From Kaistella pullorum (lineage in GTDB: Bacteria > Bacteroidota > Bacteroidia > Flavobacteriales > Weeksellaceae), in assembly GCF_014837035.1 (NCBI RefSeq), contig NZ_JACSPS010000004.1, positions 62,001-126,000 on the forward strand: a stretch of 64,000 nucleotides of DNA. The letters run 5' to 3'. Shown one piece after another: positions 16,797 through 26,446 of this stretch. The first letter of the stretch is position 1. Each line of letters opens with the position of its first letter. A model generated the notes under the pieces. The model was not told the origin of the DNA, did not search any database, and worked only from the letters and a program-made list of their open reading frames with translations. The position numbers and the translations under genes were made by a program.

Positions 16797-18953
16797 TTAC
16801 TTCACGGCCTTCACCGAAATGGCGTAACCACCACTTCTTGCAAGTTTCATCGGCAGTTTCGATTTGCTGGTGACCGTTTTCTTATAGATTTTGTATGATT
16901 GCGGATTGTTGATATAATCAGCATCATCACCGTCGGCATATACAGTGGCTTCGTACTTCTTACCTTTTGGCAGGAAGGAGAAATCTACAGTATAGTTTCG
17001 GGCATTTTCATCCGTAATTCCGCCAACATACCATTCATCCTTACCTTTTGCTTTTCTGGCTGTGTGGATATAATCGCCAGGTTCTGCCGAAAGAATTTTG
17101 GTATCATCCCAATCTACCGCAACGTCCTTGATGAACTGGAAAGCGTCTAAATGTTTCGCGTAGTTTTCCGGTAAATCTGCCGCCATCTGCAGCGGAGAAT
17201 ACATCACAACATATAATGCCATTTGCTTCACAAGCGTAGTTTTCACGAATCTTGTGTCGCCCGGGAAATAATAATCGAGTTTGGTCTGGAAGATTCCCGG
17301 CGTATAATCCATCGGTCCGCCCATAAATCTGGTGAAGGGAAGAATGGTCTGATGATCCGGATTGTTTCCGCCAAAAGCTTCGAACTCTGTTCCGCGCGCG
17401 GCTTCAGCAGCAATCCAGTTCGGATATGTACGGCTTAAACCCGTTGGACGAACAGATTCGTGCGAGTTTACCATGATTTTATACTCATTTGCTTTTTCGG
17501 CAATTCTCAGATAATGATTGATCGTCCACTGCGAATAATGATGTTCGCCACGGGGAATAATATTTCCTACATAGCCCGTTTTCACCGAAGGATAATCATA
17601 TTTGTTCATGAGTTGAAAAGCCTTGTCAGCCCATCTTTCGTAATTGGTTGCAGAGCCGGAAGTTTCGTGGTGCATCATAAGTTTCATGCCTTTGGAATGG
17701 GCATAATCATTCAGCATTTTAATGTCGAAATCCGGATAAGGCGTGATGAAATCGAAAACAAATTCTTTGCTGTGCCCGAACCAGTCTTCCCAGCCCACAT
17801 TCCAGCCTTCAATAAGCAGCGCATCAAAACCGTGTGCCGAGGCGAAGTCGATATATTCTTTCACCTTGGTGTTGTTGGCTGCGTGTTTTCCGTTGGGCGT
17901 CAGTTTAGAAAAATCGGTTTTTCCGATGTGAACATTGTTCGCGGTAGAATACGACCAGTTCGATTTTCCGATGATCATTTCCCACCAAACCCCCATATAT
18001 TTTGTGGGTTTGATGTACGAAGTGTCCTTGTATTCGGTCGGTTCGTTCAGGTTGAAAATCATTTTTGAAGCGAGTACTTCTTCCGCTTTTGGCGAAACGA
18101 TGATCGTTCTCCACGGCGAAACCGCAGGTGTTTGGATATAGCCTTTCGCACCCTGAGAATCCGGCGTTAAATGGGTTTTGAACTTAAAATTTGCCGCATC
18201 CAGTTCAAGATTTGAAGCCGGATAATTGATTACCGCTGCTTCCGCGATATTTACATACAATTGGTCTTTGCCTTCTTTTTTCAGCATTAAAGGCGTCTGG
18301 ACAGCATTTTTAATTAAAGTCTGCGACGCATTTCCGTCATAAGAAGTTGGCCATTTTGCAGGAATCTCAGAAAGATTTGTTGTCTGCGTTTGGTATTCCT
18401 GCGAATCGTAATCGCCTGCAAGCCACCACGCTTTCATATCGGTTGGAAGATCAATTTCGGAATCTTCTTCTCTGATGATGAAATAGTTTAGGTTTTTCTG
18501 CTCCGGAAATTCGTATCTGAAACCTAATCCGTCATTGAACAAACGGAATTTCAGCACAATATGTCTGTCGTTTTCATCCTGATTTAGGGTAACCGCCAAT
18601 TCGTTATAATGGTTAATATAGGATTTTTTCTCACCCATAATCGGATCCCAAGTTTCATTTTTGGAATCGAACTTTTCGGCAGTTTTAGTAAATCCGCTGT
18701 CGAGGTTTTTACCTTTCTGGTCTTTATTTTCGATTTCTGAGGCAAACTGAATGTCGCCATCACGCAAAAGTCTTAACCCTAATTTTGAATCTTCAACCAC
18801 GGTTTTTCCCTGGTATGTAAGGTTGTAAAAAGGAACGCCGCTCTTCAACTGAAAATTCATTTCAAATTTTCCGTCGGGCGATTTAACAGACTGTGCGTTG
18901 AGTGCGAAACTTCCCATCAACAGGAAAAGCGCAGATATTTTTATATTTTTCAT
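16797..18953 (-). CDS. GH97 alpha-glucosidase (SusB-like)
   Basis: 718 residues with a signal peptide (ends SFALNAQ). Glycoside hydrolase family 97 signs: N-terminal beta-super-sandwich (about 25-290) with GLRLLRDGD and MKAWWLAGDYDSQ, then the barrel with MGVWWEMIIGKSNWSY, LLIEGWNVGWEDWFG, HHETSGSATNYERW and the VNSHESVRPTGL-to-EAARGTEFEAF segment holding the acidic residues. SusB-type members release glucose from maltodextrins and need calcium. It heads the second starch transcript: a -33 TTTG, 19-base spacer and TAAATTTA lie just upstream, with 21-bp repeats behind them. The inverting mechanism is inferred, not proven. Confidence 0.94.
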   Translation of the reverse strand: MKNIKISALFLLMGSFALNAQSVKSPDGKFEMNFQLKSGVPFYNLTYQGKTVVEDSKLGLRLLRDGDIQFASEIENKDQKGKNLDSGFTKTAEKFDSKNETWDPIMGEKKSYINHYNELAVTLNQDENDRHIVLKFRLFNDGLGFRYEFPEQKNLNYFIIREEDSEIDLPTDMKAWWLAGDYDSQEYQTQTTNLSEIPAKWPTSYDGNASQTLIKNAVQTPLMLKKEGKDQLYVNIAEAAVINYPASNLELDAANFKFKTHLTPDSQGAKGYIQTPAVSPWRTIIVSPKAEEVLASKMIFNLNEPTEYKDTSYIKPTKYMGVWWEMIIGKSNWSYSTANNVHIGKTDFSKLTPNGKHAANNTKVKEYIDFASAHGFDALLIEGWNVGWEDWFGHSKEFVFDFITPYPDFDIKMLNDYAHSKGMKLMMHHETSGSATNYERWADKAFQLMNKYDYPSVKTGYVGNIIPRGEHHYSQWTINHYLRIAEKANEYKIMVNSHESVRPTGLSRTYPNWIAAEAARGTEFEAFGGNNPDHQTILPFTRFMGGPMDYTPGIFQTKLDYYFPGDTRFVKTTLVKQMALYVVMYSPLQMAADLPENYAKHLDAFQFIKDVAVDWDDTKILSAEPGDYIHTARKAKGKDEWYVGGITDENARNYTVDFSFLPKGKKYEATVYADGDDADYINNPQSYKIYKKTVTSKSKLPMKLARSGGYAISVKAVK

Positions 18954-18972
18954 ACGATAATTTTCGAATCAA

Positions 18973-19003
18973 TAAATTTAGAGAAAATGCGCCTCAAAAC
19001 AAA
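18973..19003 (-). promoter_or_regulatory. Probable promoter of the GH97-GH13 operon
   Basis: On the minus strand, TTTG (19000-19003), a 19-base spacer and TAAATTTA (one mismatch to TAnnTTTG) stand 20 bases before the GH97 ATG. Confidence 0.5.
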
Positions 19004-19079
19004 GTTTTTCGCGTCCTAAAAAGGTTTTTCAACGCGGTGTTTACGCAAATTCCGCCAGACGGGATTTATCAGTAGATAT

Positions 19080-19162
19080 GCAGAAATGGTATAGTGAGGT
19101 GCAGGAATGGTATATCGGGCTGCAGAAATGATATAATGGCACACAGAAACGGTATAATGAGA
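19080..19162. repeat. Four 21-bp phased imperfect repeats upstream of GH97
   Basis: Four units begin at 19080, 19101, 19122 and 19143. Each resembles GCAGAAATGGTATAATGNG, for example GCAGAAATGGTATAGTGAGG and GCAGGAATGGTATATCGGGC. The period of 21 bp is two helical turns, so the units face the same side of the DNA, about 75-160 bases upstream of the predicted GH97 promoter. This is the pattern of an array of activator-binding sites. The other bases of the 304-base gap hold the promoter and the susF-like terminator. Confidence 0.6.
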
Positions 19163-19200
19163 AATTGGGCGGCCTGTGCGTGGATGTGCAACATTTAGAT

Positions 19201-19231
19201 AAAAAAACTGCTGCCCGAAGGCAACAGTTTT
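19201..19231 (-). terminator. Terminator of the susCDEF transcript
   Basis: On the minus strand a 12-bp stem with G-U pairs (AAAACTGTTGCC with GGCAGCAGTTTT) closes a TTCG tetraloop and is followed by T residues. Confidence 0.88.
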
Positions 19232-19257
19232 AAATAAATGTAAGTGTTAAAGGAAAA

Positions 19258-20688
19258 CTATTGCGGTGTCACCGTATAAGTTCCCAGTTTAATGTTAGCG
19301 GTGATTTTGTACATATTGCCGCCACCATTGAATTTGATGTCGCCATTGTCGCCATTTGGTCCCAGATATCCTGAGGTTCCGGCTGAATGCATGTTGCCCC
19401 ACTCCTGTCCAGACCAGTCTTGCTGTCCGAGGAATTTGAAAGCAGCATCATCTCCAATAGCAATTACGTGCTCATAAACACCGTCACCCACCTGGGTCAT
19501 CGGAATTGCTGCACCAGCGTTCCAGCCCTGGATAGATCCTACCAAATATACGTTGGTTGGCAATGTAGGTACAGATGAAGGCGTTACTTTGATATCACGT
19601 GAGTTTTGGTCAATCGTGATCTTGTACATACCTGAATTTCCTGTAAACTTCATGTTTTCAGATCCGTCAGGCTCCAGGTTTGCAGACCAGGTATTGAAGT
19701 ACTTGTAACCCTCATTCATTCCCGGCGCGTTAAGGCTGTAGTTAATTGGACTCCAGTCTTGCTGACCTAAGAAACGGAAAGAACCGTTACTTTCCAGATA
19801 GGTGTAAATTTCAGATATCTCATTGTTTCTGTTAAGCTTTTGAGCTGCAGAAGCATTCCAGCCTACTGCTGATCCGCCACCTACTATGTAGAAATCTACA
19901 AACGCAGGTTGGAAAGGCGTTACTTTGAATGTAACCACCTCAGAAGTTTTCGTAATGGTACCACCTGTAGAAGTAGTGCTCGCTGTTACGCGCACGTCCA
20001 CTTCTGAAGCAACACCAACCGGTAAGTTTAATCCGATAACCGCATTGTTAAGGGCAAAGTTTGTCCATGCCAATTCCTTCAGGTCCGTTACCGTACCCGT
20101 AGAAACGAAGTCTGTAGAACCTTTCTTCGCGATCTCTACATTATACGATACGTTCACACCGTAAGCATAATCTGTCCAGGTTACTACAGTTGCGGTTGCA
20201 AGCGGGCTTGCAGCGTCAAGTACAACAGATTCACCTGCGGTAGGTTTAGTAATAACAGGAACAGCCGACGGGTAAGGCGTCACAGAAAATGCAATCGCAT
20301 TAGAAACTGCGGATCCGGTTTCAACGCGGATATAAACCGTTTGAAGTGAGTATGGCTTTACGCCCACCTGCAGCATTGCTGTATTCAGCTCACCAATCGT
20401 TGTGCGAAGCGTAGTTTTATCTGAAGTTCCTAAAACTGACTTCTTAGCAAAATCTTCCGTAGCGGAAACCACTACCGAATACGTAGATGCACCGGTTGAA
20501 GGTTCCCACGTAAGGATATATGGGTTGTTATCCATCGACGGATAAAGAACAGACACCCCGGGAACAGTATTGTGCAGCGTGAAAGACGCTTCCGGAGAAG
20601 CCCAGTCTCTGTCAGCATCATTTCTGCAGGCCGTGAGAAGTATTAATGGCAGACAAAGCACCATCAGGGTTTTAAATATATTTTTCAT
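19258..20688 (-). CDS. SusE/SusF-family starch-binding lipoprotein
   Basis: 476 residues. The signal ends in a lipobox (LILLTAC), so it should be an outer-membrane lipoprotein. An N-terminal SusE-type domain is followed by a second Ig-like region (about 140-265). Then come two repeated carbohydrate-binding modules, FYIVGGGSAVGWNASAAQKL near 270 and VYLVGSIQGWNAGAAIPMTQ near 380; each contains a near-identical FRFLGQQDWSP / FKFLGQQDWSG strand. The paired Trp residues should stack on starch. It is the last gene of susC-D-E-F and likely holds maltodextrin at the cell surface. Confidence 0.9.
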   Translation of the reverse strand: MKNIFKTLMVLCLPLILLTACRNDADRDWASPEASFTLHNTVPGVSVLYPSMDNNPYILTWEPSTGASTYSVVVSATEDFAKKSVLGTSDKTTLRTTIGELNTAMLQVGVKPYSLQTVYIRVETGSAVSNAIAFSVTPYPSAVPVITKPTAGESVVLDAASPLATATVVTWTDYAYGVNVSYNVEIAKKGSTDFVSTGTVTDLKELAWTNFALNNAVIGLNLPVGVASEVDVRVTASTTSTGGTITKTSEVVTFKVTPFQPAFVDFYIVGGGSAVGWNASAAQKLNRNNEISEIYTYLESNGSFRFLGQQDWSPINYSLNAPGMNEGYKYFNTWSANLEPDGSENMKFTGNSGMYKITIDQNSRDIKVTPSSVPTLPTNVYLVGSIQGWNAGAAIPMTQVGDGVYEHVIAIGDDAAFKFLGQQDWSGQEWGNMHSAGTSGYLGPNGDNGDIKFNGGGNMYKITANIKLGTYTVTPQ

Positions 20689-20717
20689 AAGATCTGATTA
20701 AATTTATTAGCCTGCCC

Positions 20718-21809
20718 TTATTTCACCGGAATCAGTGTATAAGCGCCTGTAGCATCATTAAAATAAATGTCATAAGTCCATTCTGCCGCAAGCGGAATAT
20801 TCGCACCACCCGGTGATGCTGTACCGAAGAATTCGGCATTTGTTCCCCAGCTCGTATCCCAGGCATTGTTTGCTCTGAATTTGAATTCACCAGCGTTCAA
20901 TGTAACATTGAAAGCCGTCCAAACATGTGGGTCAAATGTAGACTGCGTAAGCTGTGTATCTGTATCCCAGTTTCCGTTCACGGTTCCGATGATTGAGATA
21001 TTGCTGTACGTTGTAGCAGGAACTGTAGCCGGAACGAATGTATACGTAAGGTCAGCAGTGTCTACGGTAAGCGTATAGTATCCGTCAGCAGCTACCGGAA
21101 TGTTGCCCGAGCCACCGTCTGAGCTAAGAAGCCCTGGTGCAGCACCCAAACCGAACTGATCATCCCATGAGCCTTTCACTTTAATCATCTTGAAACCACC
21201 TGCTTTGAAATAGCCAGTAAATGTGTATTTACCTGCTTCCGTACTTTTCAGCAGCGGGAAAAGATTATTGTTTGTAGCTAAATTGTCCCAACCACCGGCG
21301 GTTGCATCACCCACGAGGTATAGGTCAACAAAATCATAGATCGGTGCTGATGCATACGGCGTAACCATCAGGCTGGTGACATTAGAACTCTGTACAAAAT
21401 CGTCGGTTCCGATGAAAGAAACCACGCGGAAGTACATCTTCTGTGCTACATCCGGCACAAAACCAATCTTTTTAGCGGCTGAGTTCAGGTCTGCAGCGGT
21501 AAAAGAAGCATAATTCTGAGAACGCGTTGTGGAAGTAAGTTCCAGTGCATCATCAAATTTATCATTAGCACTGATCTCTACACGGTATTTCGTTTCAACC
21601 GGCACATCAAACGTTGCTCTGCTCCAGGTAACGGTAAGCGCGGGATTTGATGGAAAATTTGCATCAAGGAAAAGTGTTTCCGCCGAGAGATCGATCAGTA
21701 TCGGCGACGACTCCGGATTGATCGTAATAATCTCGCGATCCTGGCATGAGGAAAGCCCCAGCAACATCGCAAACATCACGAATAAGTGATTAAAAATATT
21801 ATTTTTCAT
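20718..21809 (-). CDS. susE: SusE-like starch-binding lipoprotein
   Basis: 363 residues with a lipoprotein signal (LLGLSSC). The N-terminal SusE domain includes ALTVTWSRATFDVPVETKYR. Two binding modules follow: DLYLVGDATAGGWDNLATNN near 162 and ISIIGTVNGNWDTDTQL near 260, the second with FKFRANNAWDTSWG. It lies directly behind susD and in front of a second family member with an extra domain. The SusE role (surface glycan binding with SusC/D) is taken from the Bacteroides starch system. Confidence 0.9.
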   Translation of the reverse strand: MKNNIFNHLFVMFAMLLGLSSCQDREIITINPESSPILIDLSAETLFLDANFPSNPALTVTWSRATFDVPVETKYRVEISANDKFDDALELTSTTRSQNYASFTAADLNSAAKKIGFVPDVAQKMYFRVVSFIGTDDFVQSSNVTSLMVTPYASAPIYDFVDLYLVGDATAGGWDNLATNNNLFPLLKSTEAGKYTFTGYFKAGGFKMIKVKGSWDDQFGLGAAPGLLSSDGGSGNIPVAADGYYTLTVDTADLTYTFVPATVPATTYSNISIIGTVNGNWDTDTQLTQSTFDPHVWTAFNVTLNAGEFKFRANNAWDTSWGTNAEFFGTASPGGANIPLAAEWTYDIYFNDATGAYTLIPVK

Positions 21810-21828
21810 TGTCTCTTAAAATATTAGA

Positions 21829-23448
21829 TTAATATCCAGGGTTTTGTGTAAGATTCGGGTTCACTACCAAATCGTTGGTTGGAATTGGGAATAGGTTTCT
21901 GTATTCCGGCACTGAAGTTCCGTTCTTTACGTTTCCTTTCCATGGCCACAGGTAAGATGAAGAAGTGAATTTACCGAAACGGATAAGGTCTGTACGGCGC
22001 GTCATTTCCCAAGACAGCTCGCGCGATCTCTCATCAAGAATAAAGTCCAGATTCAGAACCGAAACTGTAGAGGCTCCCGCACGGGCACGCAAAGCATTTA
22101 CATAACCTAAAGCTGTAGCAGCGCTACCGCCACCACCACGCAGGTTGGCTTCAGCATACATAAGATACACATCTGCTAGACGGTACATCGGAAGGTCAGT
22201 TTCTACCCAGTTTTCATGGCTTCCGGCCGACCCGTCACTTTTCAGGTTTTTGTATTTGATGAATGCATAGCCGTCATTGAAGTTTCCTAAATCTTCTATT
22301 TCCAATGTCTGCCCGGCAGTATAGAAACGGCCACGCTTATCATTTGGTTCGAATTTCTGAACGAAGGCTTTTGTAGTTCTGAGACCGCCCCAGCCACCAT
22401 TCACACCGAAATCTTTCGGATCCATAGATCCACCGATCGCTGCATGTACCAGGTACGTCGTTCCACCGTTGGTCTGTGTTCTCTGGCCGTCATAAACCAC
22501 TGAAAAAATATTCTCAGGATTTGCAACGTGGTTGTCTGCAAGGAAAAGACTCTCGTAGCTGATGTCTTTAGCAATCGTATTGTTCGGATTCGTTGGGTCC
22601 GGAACCTGAATCACTTTGTTTTTCAGAGAATAACCGGCGTTGATCACTTTATCACAATAAGCGATTACGTCTGCGTTTCTTTCTGTTCCTGTGTAAACTT
22701 TAGCATTAAGATAAAGTCTGGCCATCAAAGTCCAGGCTGCAGCTTTGTCCAGTCTGCCATATTCATTGGTTCTTGGTGCTTTCAGCTCAGCTTCTGCTTC
22801 CTTGAGTTGATTTTCAACATAAGCAAAAACTTCAGGTCTTGAGATTTGCTTTGGAACGGTACCAAATGTAGTTTCGTCTACGAAAGGAACATTTCCGAAC
22901 ATATCAAGCAGGTGATAATAGGCCTGTGCACGGAGGAATTTGGCTTCCGCACGCATTGCCTTGGCCTCATTCAGGTTTTCACCGGTGATTCCGTTTTGGC
23001 TAAGCTTTTCATCTGTGGTATTTTTAATGAATTCATTGCAATACGCGATCTCTGTGTAAAGACGGAAATACATTGCGTTGCTGAATTCATTTGCAGGCGT
23101 CCAGATCATTTTGTGGAATTCGTGCAGTGAGCCGTCATTCCAGCCAATCACCGCTTCATCTGTTGTAATAACCTGCATCGTGTAAAGCAAACGTGTGTAG
23201 ATTGAGAATCCACCGTCGATACCCGCGATGTCACCATTTCCGTCACCGCTGTCCTGTCCGCCAAGGGCAAGACCGCCGTAAAGTTTTGCGAGAAGACTTT
23301 TATAATTCGAAAAGTCCTTATATAATAGCGCACCGGTAACCTCCGTTACGGGTTCCTGCCGCAGATCATCCACACAGGAAGATACGGTAAGCGTAAGTCC
23401 CAGAAGTGCAGCTGCAATAGTATTTCTTGTTATTCTGAAATTTTTCAT
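21829..23448 (-). CDS. susD: SusD/RagB-family nutrient-binding lipoprotein
   Basis: 539 residues, with a signal peptide ending in a lipobox near LTLTVSSC. SusD features are the N-terminal helical TPR region (AEAKFLRAQAYYHLLDMFGNVPFVDE, here in part) and the C-terminal block with RLADVYLMYAEANLRGG, then DERSRELSWEMTRRTDLIRFG and a late NPNLTQNPGY end. SusD lids the SusC barrel and delivers glycan. The gene follows susC by 12 bases, so they are translationally close and form one complex at the outer membrane. Confidence 0.95.
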   Translation of the reverse strand: MKNFRITRNTIAAALLGLTLTVSSCVDDLRQEPVTEVTGALLYKDFSNYKSLLAKLYGGLALGGQDSGDGNGDIAGIDGGFSIYTRLLYTMQVITTDEAVIGWNDGSLHEFHKMIWTPANEFSNAMYFRLYTEIAYCNEFIKNTTDEKLSQNGITGENLNEAKAMRAEAKFLRAQAYYHLLDMFGNVPFVDETTFGTVPKQISRPEVFAYVENQLKEAEAELKAPRTNEYGRLDKAAAWTLMARLYLNAKVYTGTERNADVIAYCDKVINAGYSLKNKVIQVPDPTNPNNTIAKDISYESLFLADNHVANPENIFSVVYDGQRTQTNGGTTYLVHAAIGGSMDPKDFGVNGGWGGLRTTKAFVQKFEPNDKRGRFYTAGQTLEIEDLGNFNDGYAFIKYKNLKSDGSAGSHENWVETDLPMYRLADVYLMYAEANLRGGGGSAATALGYVNALRARAGASTVSVLNLDFILDERSRELSWEMTRRTDLIRFGKFTSSSYLWPWKGNVKNGTSVPEYRNLFPIPTNDLVVNPNLTQNPGY

Positions 23449-23460
23449 TTTCGTAAAATA

Positions 23461-26202
23461 TTAAAATTGAAAGTTTAAACCTAATGAATACACTTTAGGT
23501 CTTTGGTAGAAACCATTATCGATATTGCCAAAGATTTCTGGATCTACACCGGTGTAATCTGTAATTACAAATACGTTCTGCGCCATACCGTACACGCGAA
23601 GGTTGCTCTTGTCTCCCAAGACACTACCGAAATTGTAGCCTAATGAGATATTATCCATTCTGAGGAAAGATGCGTCTTCGATGAAGATATCACTCCAGTA
23701 CTGAACGTTTTTGAAGCCATAAGATGCTGCTACGCTGGAGATATTCTGTAAATAATCATTGGTAGCGATGCTCTGAACGTTCGACTGTGATGCGAAGTTG
23801 TTGTAAACATAGTTTCCAACTACTGCACGAAGTGAAGTGGAGAAATCCCAGTTTTTGTAATTGAATTTCGTAGAGAAACCAAACGTTGCATCCGGCGTGG
23901 TAGACTTGTAAAAGTATTTATCCGCCTGCGTGATAGCGCCATCACCGTCTCTGTCCACGTAAACTCCTTCCAGCGGCTTACCAGCGTTATCATAAACCTG
24001 CTGGTAAACAAGGAAACCGAAAGGTGTATTGCCTTCCTGATGAGCCTGCACCGTATTACCGATACCACCGGAAATACCGCCTGTAGGTATAAAATATCCT
24101 TCTGCAACGTCCGCGAGGTTCGTGATGACCGGATTGTACATGGCAGCATTGAAACTGAAGTCCCATGTAAAATCATCTGTTTTCACAGGTACTATATTAA
24201 TCAGGAATTCCAGACCGTCAGTTTCCATCTCTCCAATGTTTCTGATATTTTGATTACTGAATTCACCTGCCGGTACTGCAACCTGTCCCTGAAGCTTAGA
24301 CGTAAATTTCTTGAACCAGTCGAATGAACCTGTAATTCGGTTATTGGCAAAGCCAAAATCAAGACCTGCATTAACAGTATTTGTTGTTTCCCATGTCAAC
24401 TTATCATTATACTGCGTTGGGCGGTACATATAATAATACTGCTCGCCAAATCCGTACTGTGCTCCCGGGTTCGAAAGGCCGTAAGAAGGGAAAGAGTTAT
24501 AGTACCCTCCAACTTCCTGTTGCCCCGTTTGGCCGTATCCTGCACGGAGTTTTAAGTCCGAGAACACTTTGGAATCTGCAAGGAAATCTTCATTTATAAT
24601 TTTCCACGCACCTGAAGCTGCATAGAATGTTCCCCAGTTGTTTTTGGTATCAATACCGTTGTAAAATCTTGATGAACCGTCACGTCTTACAGATCCGTTT
24701 AGGATATACTTATCGGCGATAGTAAAGATTCCACGTCCATAGAAACTCAATAAAACCAAATTTTCATTTGTGTCTCTTGGTTTATCTGTCGCATTCTGCG
24801 ATGGATCACCAAAATAAGTCAGTACACCCGGAACCTGGTTGTTGAACTTCTGGTAAGAGTACCCTGCCACTAAGTCCATTTTGGTATTTATCGCATCTAC
24901 AGTCTTCACGTAATTAAAAAACGTTTCCAGTAGTTTATTGGTTTTTTCCTGAGTATAATCTCTGCGTGAGCCCAAAGTGAAATAGGTGGCGCGGTAATTC
25001 GGATATTCGGTTACTGCCCCCGTACCTTTCTGATAATCATAACCTGCGTTCACGTTGAAATGAAGATCAGGTAAAAAGTGGAACTTATAATCCAACTGCA
25101 AACTTGCAATACCACGCTGAACTGATGAAACATCACGACGACCTTCCAGAGAAGCTACCGGGTTTGCGGTACCATTTACGTTAAGACCGCCTGTAGGCAG
25201 GAACCATTCCCAATAATTACCTACGCTGTTTCCACGCGGTGAAGAATCATAAACTGGCTGAGTAGGATCCATCAGCTGGGCAGCACCGATTACGCCTGCA
25301 TTGAAGCGGTTTTCTGTCAATGAACCTTTTAGGTTGGCATTGATTGACAGGTGTCTGTCGAATAATTTCGGTGTTAAATTTAAACCAATAGACGTTCTGC
25401 GGAATTCATTGGTGCGAACGATACCGTTTTGCTCATTGTAACCTAATGAAAGACGGTAAGGTAAACCTTTGATACCACCTGAAAGCGCAAGATTGTTGTC
25501 GGTTCCCCAGGCGGTCTGATAAATCTCATCCTGCCAGTTTGTGTCCGCATTACCTAAAAGACCCAGATACTTTGGCTGAGTTGCATTTGCCTGCACGTAA
25601 TTTCGGAATTCGTCGGCGCTCAACACCTTTTGGTCACCCATTCTGGTTGAAGCACTGGCCATCGTAGAAAAATCTACTTTGAATCTGCCGGATGTACCTT
25701 TTTTGGTGGTAATCAATATTACACCATTTGAAGCACGGTTACCATAGATCGCCGCTGAGGAGGCATCTTTAAGAATACTGAAAGACTCAATATCATTTGG
25801 ATTGATGAGCGCCAATGGATTTGCGGCACCAGAGATCCCTCTATAATCCATCGGGACACCGTCAATTACGATCAGCGGATCGTTTAGTGCTGATAGCGAA
25901 GCACCGCCACGAATCCTGATTGTAGAACCTGCACCCGGATTACCGCCGTTACTGGTGATGTTAACACCTGGTGCCTTGCCCTGGATAAGCTGGTCAGCAG
26001 ACGTAGAACCTACGTTGAAATCTTTAGCCGTAAGAGAAGAAATAGAACCCGTAAGGTCTTCCTTCTTTTGCGAACCGTAGCCAATCAGTACAACCTGCTC
26101 AATTTCTGCTGTCCGTAGCGTGTCCGTTGTTTGTGCCTGTAGAATTGAGCCTGCCAATAGAAATGCCGGCGCAATTTTCAAAACTTTCGTATAGTTTCTC
26201 AC
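23461..26202 (-). CDS. susC: SusC/RagA-family TonB-linked outer-membrane transporter
   Basis: 913 residues: signal peptide (ends SILQAQ), plug domain (about 45-160) with GYGSQKKEDLTGSISSL, IRIRGGASL and IYGNRASNGVILITTKKG, then a long beta barrel ending in Phe (YSLGLNFQF). It imports large maltodextrins with TonB energy. The plug starts almost directly after the signal peptide, so the N-terminal carboxypeptidase-regulatory-like extension found in most SusC proteins is missing; this explains the short length. The start codon is GTG; no in-frame ATG lies between it and the upstream stop. A TATTTTTG sequence overlaps the GTG and so cannot be its promoter. Confidence 0.95.
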   Translation of the reverse strand: MRNYTKVLKIAPAFLLAGSILQAQTTDTLRTAEIEQVVLIGYGSQKKEDLTGSISSLTAKDFNVGSTSADQLIQGKAPGVNITSNGGNPGAGSTIRIRGGASLSALNDPLIVIDGVPMDYRGISGAANPLALINPNDIESFSILKDASSAAIYGNRASNGVILITTKKGTSGRFKVDFSTMASASTRMGDQKVLSADEFRNYVQANATQPKYLGLLGNADTNWQDEIYQTAWGTDNNLALSGGIKGLPYRLSLGYNEQNGIVRTNEFRRTSIGLNLTPKLFDRHLSINANLKGSLTENRFNAGVIGAAQLMDPTQPVYDSSPRGNSVGNYWEWFLPTGGLNVNGTANPVASLEGRRDVSSVQRGIASLQLDYKFHFLPDLHFNVNAGYDYQKGTGAVTEYPNYRATYFTLGSRRDYTQEKTNKLLETFFNYVKTVDAINTKMDLVAGYSYQKFNNQVPGVLTYFGDPSQNATDKPRDTNENLVLLSFYGRGIFTIADKYILNGSVRRDGSSRFYNGIDTKNNWGTFYAASGAWKIINEDFLADSKVFSDLKLRAGYGQTGQQEVGGYYNSFPSYGLSNPGAQYGFGEQYYYMYRPTQYNDKLTWETTNTVNAGLDFGFANNRITGSFDWFKKFTSKLQGQVAVPAGEFSNQNIRNIGEMETDGLEFLINIVPVKTDDFTWDFSFNAAMYNPVITNLADVAEGYFIPTGGISGGIGNTVQAHQEGNTPFGFLVYQQVYDNAGKPLEGVYVDRDGDGAITQADKYFYKSTTPDATFGFSTKFNYKNWDFSTSLRAVVGNYVYNNFASQSNVQSIATNDYLQNISSVAASYGFKNVQYWSDIFIEDASFLRMDNISLGYNFGSVLGDKSNLRVYGMAQNVFVITDYTGVDPEIFGNIDNGFYQRPKVYSLGLNFQF

Positions 26203-26424
26203 AAAAATAATATTTAAGGATTAATATTCAAGATATCCGTTCTTCATGGTTAGAAGACTTGCAATTTACTTAAAATTATAAATATTACTAAAAATTTATA
26301 ATTTATGTTAATAATTAGTGATTATTATCATATATTATATGCATGGCATTTTTTATTTCGCTGATTATCAATAATTTCAAAAACAGGAATGCCTCTTATA
26401 CCCATACCGATTTTAAGATAAAGT

Positions 26425-26438
26425 TAAACATTTGTTTA
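26425..26438. promoter_or_regulatory. Perfect palindrome in the susC-metG gap
   Basis: TAAACA-TT-TGTTTA, a 6+2+6 perfect inverted repeat in the 352-base divergent gap, possibly an operator. The gap is otherwise very AT-rich, with a second inverted repeat at 26447 and the metG promoter. Confidence 0.35.
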
Positions 26439-26446
26439 GCTTTAAT

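Noticed and set aside
17460-18068. Open frame of 202 codons opposite the GH97 gene
   Set aside because: Antisense to conserved catalytic sequence, with no recognisable motifs.
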